NCBI RefSeq assembly: GCF_902726645.1
Contig: NZ_CACVAO010000001.1
Span: forward strand, 1,054,001-1,118,000
Direction of reading: 5' to 3'
From: Halobacillus ihumii
Lineage (GTDB): Bacteria > Bacillota > Bacilli > Bacillales > Halobacillaceae
Length of the DNA stretch: 64,000 bases
Part shown: piece by piece, positions 51,875 to 61,026 of the stretch
Position numbering within the stretch: the first letter of the stretch is position 1
Layout of the letters: each line of letters opens with the position of its first letter
The notes under the pieces: generated by a model
Databases searched by the model: none
What the model saw: the letters and a program-made list of their open reading frames with translations, nothing else
What the model was told of the DNA's origin: nothing
Program-made: the position numbers and the translations under genes

Positions 51875-52912
51875 TTACCCCTCCTTCACCTTTTTCTCAG
51901 ACGTTTGCGAATCAACATAGGCACCTTTCCCATTCTTGCGCTGCTTGGGAGGCGTTTGTTTCTTTTTACTAGATAGCTTCGCCATCCAGTCTTGAAGAGC
52001 TCCCGCGATTCCTCTCGGGTAAAAGATGATCAAGAGTGTTAAAAGCGGTCCGAAGATCAGCATTCGATAATCTTGCAAAAATTGCAGAGACTGGGATACG
52101 GTGACCACTAAAAATGTTCCGACAATTGGCCCCGCCAGTGTACCGATGCCTCCCACAAGCAAATAGGTCAGCAAATCAAAGATAACCGTAATGTAGGCGA
52201 TGTCCGGGCCGAGAAATCGAATAAATGACGCATACAAGGCGCCGGCAAGCCCCGCGAAAAAAGTTGACAGCACAAAGGCCAGCAGCTTAGCTTTCATCGT
52301 TGAAATTCCGATCGTCTGGGCCAATTCTTCACTATTTCTAATCGCGATAAAGGTACGTCCAGAGAGTGAATGAATAATTCGGTACATGACAAAGACGGTT
52401 AGTAAAAGAAAAAATAGGATGAGATAGTATTGTGAGAGTGGATTCTGGAAGGAAATTGGGCCAATGCTTGCAGGAGCAGGAATACCTATCAATCCGCGTA
52501 CTCCTCCTGTTAAGCCGTCCCATTTGTCAATGACGAGATAAATAATGTAGCCGACACATAGAGTATAAATGGCAAAGAAGTGTTCTCTCGTCCTTAAAGC
52601 TACAAGGCCAACTAAAAAGCCGATCGCGCTCGTAATCACACAAGCTAATACAAAAGCCAGCCAGTAATTGAGTCCAGCTTTAACGGTTAACAATCCTAAC
52701 GAGTAGGCACCGATGGCAAAGAACCCAGCCTGGGCTAATGATAAATAACCCGTATATCCTGCAAGCAGATTCAGTCCATAAACGGCGATCATCCAAATGA
52801 AAGCAAGCGTCAGGATATGAAGCATATAGAGGTTCGAGGTGATAAACGGAAACACACACGCCGCGACAATCAGCCCGACGACTGTGATTCGTTTTCCGAG
52901 AAGTGACGTCAT
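51875..52912 (-). CDS. livM: Liv-type ABC transporter permease (LivM)
   Basis: The 345-residue permease has about ten membrane helices. Motifs are GLNLLAGYTGYLSLAQAGFFAIGAY near residue 50 and the ATPase-docking segment ISTMKAKLLAFVLSTFFAGLAGALYA. The C-terminal 35 residues are basic and polar (KLSSKKKQTPPKQRKNGKGA) and extend the normal length. It overlaps the livH stop by one base (TGATG). It pairs with LivH. Confidence 0.93.
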   Translation of the reverse strand: MTSLLGKRITVVGLIVAACVFPFITSNLYMLHILTLAFIWMIAVYGLNLLAGYTGYLSLAQAGFFAIGAYSLGLLTVKAGLNYWLAFVLACVITSAIGFLVGLVALRTREHFFAIYTLCVGYIIYLVIDKWDGLTGGVRGLIGIPAPASIGPISFQNPLSQYYLILFFLLLTVFVMYRIIHSLSGRTFIAIRNSEELAQTIGISTMKAKLLAFVLSTFFAGLAGALYASFIRFLGPDIAYITVIFDLLTYLLVGGIGTLAGPIVGTFLVVTVSQSLQFLQDYRMLIFGPLLTLLIIFYPRGIAGALQDWMAKLSSKKKQTPPKQRKNGKGAYVDSQTSEKKVKEG

Positions 52913-53775
52913 CAGAATCCCTCCCTGGAAAATAACCCTTTAGGCTTGAAAGATAAAATCACAACTAACAGTACGAAAGCAATGATGTCACTATATTCAC
53001 CCGAAATATACGTAGCCCCAAGGCTTTCGCTAAACCCGATAATGTAACCACCGATAATCGCGCCAGGAATACTGCCCATCCCTCCAAGGATAATGATGAC
53101 AAAAGCTTTTAGAATGACGAGATGTCCCATCCCAGGGAAGACGAGGTTAATAGGCGCAGACAGAGAAGCAGCAATAGCAGCCAAGCCTCCGGAGATCATA
53201 AACGTTAACATGGCGACTTTGTTCGTATTAATGCCTACCAGATGAGCACCTTCGCGATTTTGCGCCATTGCGATAATCGTCGATCCGATGAAGGTTTTTT
53301 TCAAAAATAAGTATAGTAAAATCATGACAGAAATGGCTCCGACATTAATTAAAATTCGCTGCATCGTCAACGTTACGCCGAACACATTGATCACCTGGCC
53401 ATATGGGGTGTCCATGGAACGATAATCGGCTCCCCAAACGATCTGTGCTAATGCTTCGAGAAACAGCAGTATCCCGATGGCAGCAATTTTGTCATGGATG
53501 GGAGGGGCGTTGCGTAATGGGTGAAACACTAACCGATCCATTAGGACACCAAGTAATCCAACGACCAGTACAGAAATCGCAATCGCCAGCCAGTAATGAA
53601 ATCCCCATAACAGCATTGTGGTTAAGGTGACATAAGCTCCGAGCATATATAATGCTCCATGAGCAAAGTTAGGAATGTGAAGAATTCCATACACGAGCGT
53701 TAACCCTAATGCAACTAGACTGTAAACACTCCCAATCGTTAACCCATTAAATAATTGCTGGATTAAAATATCCAT
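52912..53775 (-). CDS. livH: Liv-type ABC transporter permease (LivH)
   Basis: The permease is 287 residues long with about eight membrane helices: LFNGLTIGSVYSLVALGLTLVYG at the start and ILGGMGSIPGAIIGGYIIGFSES near residue 240. I use the ATG at 53773-53775, which has AAGGGGG upstream. The frame open to 53832 adds 19 residues that run into the repeat element. It is the first gene of the operon. No promoter is obvious in the 36 bases between it and the repeat, so transcription may begin in or beyond that element. Confidence 0.93.
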   Translation of the reverse strand: MDILIQQLFNGLTIGSVYSLVALGLTLVYGILHIPNFAHGALYMLGAYVTLTTMLLWGFHYWLAIAISVLVVGLLGVLMDRLVFHPLRNAPPIHDKIAAIGILLFLEALAQIVWGADYRSMDTPYGQVINVFGVTLTMQRILINVGAISVMILLYLFLKKTFIGSTIIAMAQNREGAHLVGINTNKVAMLTFMISGGLAAIAASLSAPINLVFPGMGHLVILKAFVIIILGGMGSIPGAIIGGYIIGFSESLGATYISGEYSDIIAFVLLVVILSFKPKGLFSREGF

Positions 53776-53823
53776 ACAGCTTTCCCCCTTTCTTGAGTAG
53801 AGAAAGGCCAAAGTTAGTCGAGG

Positions 53824-54050
53824 CTGGGACATAACTAAACTTCTTGAATGAAAAGACGAACGGTGTGCTGTTTAGCGGAGAAAATATACGTAGGCTCCTG
53901 CGGGAGGAAAGGCCTAGGTGAGACCCCGAAGTGCGCCAGCACAAGGAGGCTCAACAGCCGCCCGCGGAAAGCGAAGTATATTTTCGTAGCATGTTATGTG
54001 AATAATTCATAGTTCGGATTTTCATTTAATAAAAAACACTTTTGTTCCAG
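53824..54050. repeat. Dispersed ~230-bp structured repeat, copy 2
   Basis: It is bounded by CTGGGAC and GTTCCAG and has the inner pair GAAAATATAC/GTATATTTTC and the GC-rich core CTCCTGCGGGAGG...GTGAGACCCCG...CGCGGAAAGCGAAG. Both copies are in the same orientation relative to the plus strand and both lie among minus-strand genes. It occupies most of 53776-54086 and no gene is seen there. Confidence 0.8.
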
Positions 54051-54086
54051 CTTCCTCTGACCTTATATAAAAAACGTGCGAGCCTC

Positions 54087-55757
54087 TTATTTATTCAACT
54101 TTCCAACCTTGTCCTGCTCCTGTTCCTGCAGCTTACGCCAAAGGATTTTGCCGCTGTTCGTCGTAGGAAATTCCTTTTTAAACTCAACTAGCCGTGGGTA
54201 TTTATAGGCAGCCATATGCTGCTTGGCCCATTCAATTATGTCTGTTTCAGATACCTGTCCTTCAAACTGCTCATGCAAAATGACAAAAGCTTTAATGTTC
54301 TCCCCTTTGCGCGGATCAGGAACGCCGACCACACATGCCTGCTTAATCGCTTCATGGTCATACAGCAGCGATTCCACTTCCGTCGGCCAGACGTTATAGC
54401 CTGAGGCGTTGATCATTCGTTTGACTCGATCAACCATGAAGTAGTACCCCTCATCATCGACACGCCCAATATCACCTGTTCGGAAAAACAACTTTCCATC
54501 GATTTCAATAAACGCACTTGCGTTTTCGTCTTCCCGATTGTAGTAGCCGACCATGATTTGCGGACCATGGACAACAATTTCCCCGATTTCACCAGTGGCG
54601 ACTTCTTCCTGTGTAGCCGGCTCAATAATTCGGGAATCAACATCAAAAGAAGGAATTCCTAAGCATTGCATTTTGGGGCGATCAGGCGGATTAAAGTGCG
54701 TTTGCGCAATTGTCTCTGACAGACCGTACCCTTCTGCAAACTCCAATCCAGTTAAGTGGTAAAGTTTTTCTCCGATCGCTTTCGGAACCGCTGCTCCTCC
54801 ACCAGAAATGCCCTGCAAGGAAGTTAAATCATCAGACTTCACATCAGGGTTGGCGAGAAAATCGATCAACATCGTACTAATCGTTACCCAGTGGGTACAT
54901 TGCTGCTCTTTGATCAATTTTCGGGCTGTTTCACGATCCCACCGCGTCATTAGCACGATCGTACTGCCTGCAAAAATTGGCATATGCATGCTGTGGACCA
55001 TGCCCGTTACATGAAATAGAGGCAGTGTGGCCAGACTTTTAGAACGAGTCGTCGAACGTGACCAGTAAAATGCGCCTACAGTATTGGCCTGAACGGTTCG
55101 GCTCGTATGCATGCAGCCTTTTGGAAGGCCGGTGGTCCCCGATGTATAAGGAAGGACAGCCAAGTCATCCGCTTCACCTGTGAATTCTCGCGGTTGAATT
55201 CCTTGCTGGATAACCTCCTTCCACAAGTGGTACTCATGGTCGAACGTTTGTCTTTTAGCAGCGACTTCAGCTGGCAGATCTCCGTCAAACTGACCTGCAT
55301 AATCTGAATACGCGGCCAGCACGACATGTTGCAGTGCAGTCGTTTCGAGTAGCGGCTGAACTTCCTCGATCAGCTCCTGACCAACCAGACCGGTTGTCAT
55401 GGCACAATCCTTCACATAGAATTCCAGTTCGTTTGCCTTCAGCATAGGATTGATCGGCACCACGACGGCTCCAGCTCGCAGGATCGCATAATAGCTGATC
55501 ACGAACTGTGGTGAATTTTGCATGTAAAGCAGAACTTTCTCACCTTCAGTAACCTGCAAATCCTGCTGCAAATATCCTGCTAAGGCATCTACTTCTTCTA
55601 TCAACTGATGGTAGGTTAAAGTATTGCCGTAGTAATAAATCGCCTCATGATTAGGATAGCGGTGTGCAGAAACTCTGAGATTATCATAAAGCGAAGTTTC
55701 GGGAATCGTGATCGACTTCGTTAACTTTGGCCAGAATTCAAAGTGGCTAGTCTGCAT
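54087..55757 (-). CDS. Acyl-CoA synthetase (AMP-forming), second
   Basis: The 556-residue adenylate-forming enzyme has PYTSGTTGLPKGCMHT near residue 188, EGYGLSETIAQTHFNPP, GEIVVHGPQIMVGYYN, FRTGDIGRVDDEGYYF and VKRMINASGYNVWPTEVE, and ends NSGKILWRKL with the catalytic lysine. It resembles medium- or long-chain acyl-CoA ligases and is distinct from the enzyme at 35.6 kb. It lies upstream of the Liv-type importer and downstream of the TetR-associated genes, which suggests activation of the imported acid. AAGGAGAGATCTC precedes the ATG. Confidence 0.93.
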   Translation of the reverse strand: MQTSHFEFWPKLTKSITIPETSLYDNLRVSAHRYPNHEAIYYYGNTLTYHQLIEEVDALAGYLQQDLQVTEGEKVLLYMQNSPQFVISYYAILRAGAVVVPINPMLKANELEFYVKDCAMTTGLVGQELIEEVQPLLETTALQHVVLAAYSDYAGQFDGDLPAEVAAKRQTFDHEYHLWKEVIQQGIQPREFTGEADDLAVLPYTSGTTGLPKGCMHTSRTVQANTVGAFYWSRSTTRSKSLATLPLFHVTGMVHSMHMPIFAGSTIVLMTRWDRETARKLIKEQQCTHWVTISTMLIDFLANPDVKSDDLTSLQGISGGGAAVPKAIGEKLYHLTGLEFAEGYGLSETIAQTHFNPPDRPKMQCLGIPSFDVDSRIIEPATQEEVATGEIGEIVVHGPQIMVGYYNREDENASAFIEIDGKLFFRTGDIGRVDDEGYYFMVDRVKRMINASGYNVWPTEVESLLYDHEAIKQACVVGVPDPRKGENIKAFVILHEQFEGQVSETDIIEWAKQHMAAYKYPRLVEFKKEFPTTNSGKILWRKLQEQEQDKVGKLNK

Positions 55758-55808
55758 GAGATCTCTCCTTTATTGATAGAATCACATTATTGTAACCGCT
55801 ATCATTTT

Positions 55809-55849
55809 TGAATATAACCAATATTCAGTTAATTGATAAGATGGTTGGT
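55809..55849 (-). promoter_or_regulatory. Possible operator region of the acyl-CoA synthetase gene
   Basis: TGAATAT-AACCA-ATATTCA (55809-55827) is a perfect dyad, similar in kind to known Bacillus fatty-acid regulator sites. TGGTTGGT (55842-55849) matches the right half of the operator at 57086-57099. TACAAT on the minus strand near 55790 may be a -10 box. The evidence is only pattern-level. Confidence 0.4.
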
Positions 55850-55855
55850 TCATTC

Positions 55856-56632
55856 TTACTTAATCAGCCAGCCCCCGTCTACTAACAGATCTGATCCTGT
55901 CATATAAGAAGCTTCCCTCGAAGCTGCGAACGCAATAACGTTGGCAATTTCCTCCGGCTTTCCCACCCGGCTTAAAGCTGTGTTACGCTGAATCGCTTCC
56001 TCAAAGCGTTTGTTCTTCAATCCTTCAGAGGTTAATGGCGTTTCCGCAAAACCTGGGGAAACTGAATTAACGCGGATTCCGTAAGGCGCAAATTCTAAGG
56101 CAAGAGATTTTGTAAAGTTAATCACAGCCGCTTTAGACGAGCTGTAATGAGGGATTTTCGCCCCTGCTTTATGTCCGGATAATGAAGCCACATTAACAAT
56201 CGCACGGTTTTCCAGCTGTTCTGCTTCTGCTGCCTCTATCATCACCGGGCCGAGCACTTTCGAAACGAGAAATACACTTTTCACATTGGTTTCCTGGATG
56301 CGGTCCCATTCACCAGCCTCCATATCTAAGATGGAAGATTTTCCTGATGAACCGGCATTATTGACAACCACATGAAGCTCCCCATACTCTCGTTTAATAA
56401 ACGTCCCAAGCTGCTGTACATCTGCTTCCTTTGTGACGTCCGCTGGAAAGACTGCAGCCACAGGTTCCGTTACTGAACCGTTTATACCATCTGCAACTCG
56501 TTCCAGTTTCGAGCGAGTTCGTCCGACTAGAACGACCCTTGCTCCTTCATGTGCCAGTTGAATCGCTGTCTGTTCCCCAATGCCGCTTCCTGCACCAGTA
56601 ACGACGGCGATGACATCGTTAAATCTACTCAC
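55856..56632 (-). CDS. Short-chain dehydrogenase/reductase
   Basis: The 258-residue SDR binds NAD(P) through TGAGSGIGEQTA and has the catalytic Ser-Tyr-Lys set in VASLSGHKAGAKIPHYSSSKAAV. NNAG is at the usual place. The likely reaction is oxidation of a 3-hydroxyacyl-CoA or reduction of a ketone. It starts with GTG (56630-56632) after GGGAGGAAATCTA. It forms a unit with the thioesterase gene upstream (22-base gap) preceded by a TetR-type operator. One of three SDRs in this island. Confidence 0.92.
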   Translation of the reverse strand: MSRFNDVIAVVTGAGSGIGEQTAIQLAHEGARVVLVGRTRSKLERVADGINGSVTEPVAAVFPADVTKEADVQQLGTFIKREYGELHVVVNNAGSSGKSSILDMEAGEWDRIQETNVKSVFLVSKVLGPVMIEAAEAEQLENRAIVNVASLSGHKAGAKIPHYSSSKAAVINFTKSLALEFAPYGIRVNSVSPGFAETPLTSEGLKNKRFEEAIQRNTALSRVGKPEEIANVIAFAASREASYMTGSDLLVDGGWLIK

Positions 56633-56654
56633 TAGATTTCCTCCCTTCTTGATC

Positions 56655-57059
56655 TTAATGGGTAACGAGACGTCCCGTTAAAACCTCCCTGAGATCTTCA
56701 GGTATCGGTTCACTTTTTTGCTCCTTATAATTGAAACAAACGATCGCTGCTTCTGCTTTTGCAATGAGAACTCCACTATCTGATGCCTTAATCTCGTGAT
56801 TAAACCGGAAGCTTTTCGTCCCTATATGCGAAATCCACGTCGATACCTTCAATATTTGTCCGAAATACGCCTGACTCCGGAAATCACACTTTGTGGAGGC
56901 GATAATGAATCGACCTAACGTTTCCGACTCATCCGGTAACACGTCTTCAAAAAACTTGCCGCGTGCTTCTTCTAAATAGATAAAGTAACTCGTATTGTTA
57001 ACATGGCCGGCCGTGTCCGTTTCACAAAATCTCACTCTAACCTCGATTTCATGATTCAC
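56655..57059 (-). CDS. 4-hydroxybenzoyl-CoA-type (YbgC-like) thioesterase
   Basis: The 134-residue hotdog protein begins VRVRFCETDTAGHVNNTSYFIYLEEAR, where the Asp-Thr-x-Gly-His-Val motif is the catalytic loop of the 4HBT/YbgC group. It hydrolyses short or aromatic acyl-CoA thioesters. Start is GTG at 57057-57059 with GGAGGGGGAAAGTA upstream. It heads a two-gene unit directly behind the ACCAACTGGTTGGT operator. Confidence 0.88.
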   Translation of the reverse strand: MNHEIEVRVRFCETDTAGHVNNTSYFIYLEEARGKFFEDVLPDESETLGRFIIASTKCDFRSQAYFGQILKVSTWISHIGTKSFRFNHEIKASDSGVLIAKAEAAIVCFNYKEQKSEPIPEDLREVLTGRLVTH

Positions 57060-57085
57060 TACTTTCCCCCTCCTTCCATAAGCTG

Positions 57086-57099
57086 ACCAACTGGTTGGT
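57086..57099. promoter_or_regulatory. TetR-type operator, site 1
   Basis: ACCAAC-TG-GTTGGT is a perfect dyad 27 bases before the thioesterase start. A near-identical site is at 63944-63957. Confidence 0.7.
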
Positions 57100-57118
57100 A
57101 TCCTAACTTCCTGCTCCG

Positions 57119-57688
57119 TTAATCAGCTTGATTGATTCCATTTAAAATCATCTCCAAGTAAATCGTTGTTAATTCTTCCTCCGACACGTCACCTTCTGGG
57201 TTGAACCAATAATAACTCCAGTTTGCAACACCTAGTATACCGCGGGTAATCATATCAGGATTTAAATCATGTTTAAACTCGCCCTTGCTGATCCCCTCTT
57301 CCACTACGGTTTGCAAGTTTTTGCGAAACTGATCGCGCTTTGTCATCGTCTGTTCGAGGTACTCAGGGCCGAGGTTTCGCATTTCACGAAAGAATATTCT
57401 GGCACTGCGTTTGCGATGCCTGATGCTGTGAATTAACATATACACGATGTCCCGCAGCTTCGTCCTGCTGTCTTTAGCCGTGTCGTGAATGATTTCTTCC
57501 TGTTTGCTTAACAGGTATTCGATAAAGTTAAGGTGGATGTCTCTCAACAACTCTTGTTTACTTTTAAAATAGTAATAAAATGTTCCTTTCGTGACACCGA
57601 GGTCATCGACAATATCTTGAATAGAAGTTTCTGTAAAGCCTTTTTTATCAAATAAATGGATGCATGTATCGATTATTTTCTGTTTCAT
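57119..57688 (-). CDS. TetR-family regulator of acyl-CoA catabolism
   Basis: This 189-residue repressor has the N-terminal HTH FTETSIQDIVDDLGVTKGTFYYYFKSKQELL and a C-terminal ligand domain of the type that binds acyl-CoA (FadR/PaaR-like groups). The ATG at 57686-57688 is nine bases from GGGGAGG; the GTG at 57706 has no ribosome site. It lies between the thiolase gene and the thioesterase-SDR unit, within the island it presumably controls. A different dyad overlaps its own promoter. Confidence 0.9.
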   Translation of the reverse strand: MKQKIIDTCIHLFDKKGFTETSIQDIVDDLGVTKGTFYYYFKSKQELLRDIHLNFIEYLLSKQEEIIHDTAKDSRTKLRDIVYMLIHSIRHRKRSARIFFREMRNLGPEYLEQTMTKRDQFRKNLQTVVEEGISKGEFKHDLNPDMITRGILGVANWSYYWFNPEGDVSEEELTTIYLEMILNGINQAD

Positions 57689-57706
57689 ATCCTCTGTCCT
57701 CCCCAC

Positions 57707-57738
57707 TTAGGAATGATACCAAATTATATCATACCTAA
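57707..57738. promoter_or_regulatory. Promoter and dyad of the TetR gene
   Basis: TTAGGAATGAT (57707-57717) is the inverted match (10 of 11) of ATCATACCTAA (57728-57738). On the minus strand TATAAT lies within the dyad. This suggests autoregulation, but the sequence is unlike the ACCAAC sites. Confidence 0.5.
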
Positions 57739-57778
57739 AGGACACTTAACTCCCACCTTCTCGCCTGCAATTGTCCTT

Positions 57779-58948
57779 TTACCCTCGCTCAATCACCATA
57801 GCAATACCTTGACCGCCGCCGATACAAGCCGTAATTAGAGCATAGCGTCCACCTGAACGCTCCAGTTCATAAACTGCTTTTGTTGTTAGGATCGCGCCTG
57901 TCGCGCCAAGCGGATGTCCGTGAGCAATCGCTCCGCCGTTTATATTCACCTTATCCATATTCATCTCAAGCTCACGGTTACAGGCAAGCACCTGCCCGGC
58001 AAAAGCTTCATTGATTTCGATTACATCCATATCCTCTAGCGTGAGTCCCGCCTTTTGTAAAACTTTTCTTGTCGCAGGTACAGGTCCAATTCCCATAATG
58101 TTCGGATCTACTCCGGAAACGGTACATTCCCTGACCGTTGCTAAAGGTGTTACGCCAAGTGCATCCGCTTTTTCTCTGGATAGCAAGGTTAAAGCAGAAG
58201 CAGCGTCATTTAAGCCGGAACTGTTACCAGCCGTTACTGTGCCAGCTTCAAGAAACGCTGGCCGAAGCATCGACAACCCATCAAACGTCGTTTGCGGCCG
58301 AGGGTGTTCATCCGTTCTAAAATCGATCGGAGCACTTTTTCGTACAGGTACACTGATCGGCACAATTTGTTCCTCAAACCGTCCCTCTTTCATGGCATTC
58401 GCCATCCGTTGTTGACTTTGCAGTGCAAATTCGTCCTGTTCTTCACGGCCGACTAAGTATTTTTCTGCTAGATTTTCCGCTGTAATTCCCATCGGCGGAT
58501 CGCCTATTTCCTGCGGAGAAAGCTGTGACTTTCTAATTTTCGGAGGCACCGGACTGTACGCACGCTCCGGACGGTCCATTAAGTAAGGGGCACGGCTCAT
58601 GCTTTCAGTGCCGCCCGCTATATACACATCGCCTTCTCCCGCCTTGATGGCCTGAGCAGCTAATTGAATCGCGTTTAATCCCGATCCGCATTGACGGTCA
58701 ACCGTTAAACCTGGCAAATTAATAGAAAGTCCCGTTTGCAAGGCAGATAATCTGGCAATATTGCCCCCGCCGCTTAACACGTTACCGAAAATCACATCCT
58801 CGATCATTTCCGGAGACAGCTGGGCACGACTAACGGCTTCTTTGATCACCTCTGCCCCCAACACATGTGCCGGGATTGAAGCTAATGTTCCTCCTTGTCT
58901 ACCGATCGCTGTTCGAACGGCTGAGACAATGACAGCATCACGTTCCAT
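57779..58948 (-). CDS. Acetyl-CoA acyltransferase (thiolase), second
   Basis: The 389-residue thiolase has the nucleophile in VDRQCGSGLNAIQLA, the histidine in NGGAIAHGHPLGATGA and the second cysteine in LITACIGGGQGIAMV. It differs in sequence from the thiolase at 30.5 kb. It takes 3-ketoacyl-CoA from the SDR step of this island. GGAGTGGAAGGTAA precedes the ATG. It is probably the sixth or seventh gene of the long unit beginning at 63883. Confidence 0.94.
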   Translation of the reverse strand: MERDAVIVSAVRTAIGRQGGTLASIPAHVLGAEVIKEAVSRAQLSPEMIEDVIFGNVLSGGGNIARLSALQTGLSINLPGLTVDRQCGSGLNAIQLAAQAIKAGEGDVYIAGGTESMSRAPYLMDRPERAYSPVPPKIRKSQLSPQEIGDPPMGITAENLAEKYLVGREEQDEFALQSQQRMANAMKEGRFEEQIVPISVPVRKSAPIDFRTDEHPRPQTTFDGLSMLRPAFLEAGTVTAGNSSGLNDAASALTLLSREKADALGVTPLATVRECTVSGVDPNIMGIGPVPATRKVLQKAGLTLEDMDVIEINEAFAGQVLACNRELEMNMDKVNINGGAIAHGHPLGATGAILTTKAVYELERSGGRYALITACIGGGQGIAMVIERG

Positions 58949-58986
58949 TTACCTTCCACTCCTTTTTTTGCAAAAATCGACTCATC

Positions 58987-59760
58987 CTACATCGCATGAG
59001 AGCCGCCATCAATAATTACAACATCCCCGGTTATATGATTAGAAGCCGCTGAACTTAGAAAAACCGCTGCGCCTTTTATGTCATCTTCTCCGCCAAATTT
59101 CCTCAATGGAGTGGCTTCCAGCATGGCGTCTCCACCTTGTTCGATCAACACTTTCGACATTTTAGTAGGAAAAAAACCTGGTGCGATCGCGTTTACGTGG
59201 ATGCCCCTAGGCCCCCATTTGACCGCTAAATCTTTCGTAAATGTCAGGATTGCCCCTTTACTAGAGTTATAGCCAATCGTATCCATGTACTTCGGATCAG
59301 AACCTTTCAGTCCAGCTACTGAAGCAATGTTGAGAATCTTGCCTGATCCTTGCTCAAGCATCACTTTTCCGACGGCTTGGGACATGAGGAAAGTTCCGGT
59401 TACATTGACATTGATGACCTTCTGCCATGCTTCTAAGGGCATCTCTTCAACAGGCGCGCCCCAGGTAGCTCCACTGTTATTCACTAAAATGTCGATGCGG
59501 CCAAACCGTTCCACGGCCTGCTCGACAACGTGCTGAATATCGTCTGTATTCGTGACGTCACATGATAAAGCAAGGGAATCAACGCCGTGCTTCTTCAAGT
59601 CTTCACTCACTTCCTGACATGCCTCAACCTTCCTCGAACAAACGACAACATTTGCTCCAGACTCGGCAAATCCTTCAGCGATCTGTTTTCCTAATCCTCG
59701 TCCTCCGCCTGTTACAATTGCCGTTTTTCCTTTCAGATTAAAAAGTTCTTGTACATGCAT
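58987..59760 (-). CDS. Short-chain dehydrogenase/reductase (FabG-like)
   Basis: The 257-residue SDR has TGGGRGLGKQIAEGF for NAD(P) binding, NNSGATWGAPVEE, ASVAGL and YNSSKGA with the catalytic Tyr and Lys, and ends HITGDVVIIDGGSHAM. In the company of MaoC hydratases it may oxidise (R)-3-hydroxyacyl-CoA. The NNSG variant of NNAG is a minor change. AGGAGGAACGTTC precedes the ATG, 15 bases from the acyl-CoA dehydrogenase gene stop. Confidence 0.92.
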   Translation of the reverse strand: MHVQELFNLKGKTAIVTGGGRGLGKQIAEGFAESGANVVVCSRKVEACQEVSEDLKKHGVDSLALSCDVTNTDDIQHVVEQAVERFGRIDILVNNSGATWGAPVEEMPLEAWQKVINVNVTGTFLMSQAVGKVMLEQGSGKILNIASVAGLKGSDPKYMDTIGYNSSKGAILTFTKDLAVKWGPRGIHVNAIAPGFFPTKMSKVLIEQGGDAMLEATPLRKFGGEDDIKGAAVFLSSAASNHITGDVVIIDGGSHAM

Positions 59761-59775
59761 GAACGTTCCTCCTGT

Positions 59776-60981
59776 TTAGTGATATTTCTTCAGTTCCGTT
59801 CGGGCAATCGCTCGGCGATGAACTTCATCCGGCCCGTCCGCTAAACGCAGTGTACGGATATTCGCCCATTTGGCAGCTAACGAGTAGTCATCACTTACCC
59901 CTGCTGCTCCAAAGGCTTGAATGGCACGGTCGATCACTTTCAAGGCCATATTTGGTGCTACGACTTTGATCATCGCGATTTCCGCTTTGGCTTCCTTGTT
60001 ACCCACCGTATCCATCATGTAAGCGGCTTTTAATGTTAGCAATCTAGCTTGCTCTATATCGATGCGAGAATCAGCAATCCATTCCCTGATTACACCTTGG
60101 TCAGCCAGTTTTTTGCCAAAAGTCTCCCGTTCCTTGACCCGCTTGCACAGATCTTCGAGCGCCCGCTCGGCAGCTCCGATCGATCGCATGCAATGATGAA
60201 TACGGCCAGGTCCAAGCCTTCCTTGTGCGATCGCGAACCCTTTTCCTTCGCCCCAAATCAGGTTCTCCGCAGGAACGCGGACGTTGTCGTAGTCAATCTC
60301 AGCGTGACCGTGCGGGGCGTGATCATAACCGAAAACGGGGAGCGTCCTTTTGATCGTGACGCCAGGAGTATCGAGTGGAACGAGAATCATAGATTGCTGC
60401 TCATGCTTAGCGGCATCCGGGTCATTTTTGCCCATCACGATGGCAATCTTACAGCGCGGATCTCCCGCCCCGGAAGACCACCATTTCGTACCGTTGACCA
60501 CATACTCATCCCCATCGCGGACAATACTCGTCTTAATGTTCGTCGCATCTGAAGAAGCTACATCAGGTTCTGTCATGGAAAAACAAGAACGGATTTCTCC
60601 ATCCAGCAGCGGAGCCAGCCACTTCTCCTTCTGCTCCTTCGTGCCATACCGTTCCAACAGCTCCATATTGCCTGTATCTGGCGCAGCACAATTGAACACC
60701 TCAGGGGCAATACTCGAACGTCCCATAATTTCACATAACGGAGCATATTCAATGTTTGATAAGCCAGCTCCGGATTCGCTGTCTGGCAAAAATAAATTCC
60801 ACAACCCCTGTTCCTTCGCTTTCTCCTTCAACTCTTCCATTATTGCCGGAACTTCAGAGAACCGTGCCTCTTGATTTAGCTGCTCTTCATACACCGACTC
60901 ATTCGGATAAACGTATTCTTCCATAAACGTATTCAGCCGTTCCTGCAACTTTTGAACTTTTTCCGAGTATTCAAACTGCAT
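59776..60981 (-). CDS. Acyl-CoA dehydrogenase, ACAD10/11-like
   Basis: The 401-residue flavoenzyme differs from the operon dehydrogenases and resembles the ACAD10/11 branch: it has [43 protein letters not shown] and the end segment [19 protein letters not shown]. At the position where other members have the catalytic Glu (YEG) this one has Asp (ADG). The start is ATG 60979-60981, preceded by AGGAGG six bases away; the longer frame to 61023 lacks a site. Members of this branch handle long, branched or modified acyl-CoAs. Confidence 0.9.
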   Translation of the reverse strand: MQFEYSEKVQKLQERLNTFMEEYVYPNESVYEEQLNQEARFSEVPAIMEELKEKAKEQGLWNLFLPDSESGAGLSNIEYAPLCEIMGRSSIAPEVFNCAAPDTGNMELLERYGTKEQKEKWLAPLLDGEIRSCFSMTEPDVASSDATNIKTSIVRDGDEYVVNGTKWWSSGAGDPRCKIAIVMGKNDPDAAKHEQQSMILVPLDTPGVTIKRTLPVFGYDHAPHGHAEIDYDNVRVPAENLIWGEGKGFAIAQGRLGPGRIHHCMRSIGAAERALEDLCKRVKERETFGKKLADQGVIREWIADSRIDIEQARLLTLKAAYMMDTVGNKEAKAEIAMIKVVAPNMALKVIDRAIQAFGAAGVSDDYSLAAKWANIRTLRLADGPDEVHRRAIARTELKKYH

Positions 60982-61026
60982 AACGAACCTCCTTATGATA
61001 GGCCACCTTTTATGTAGGCGCATTTT

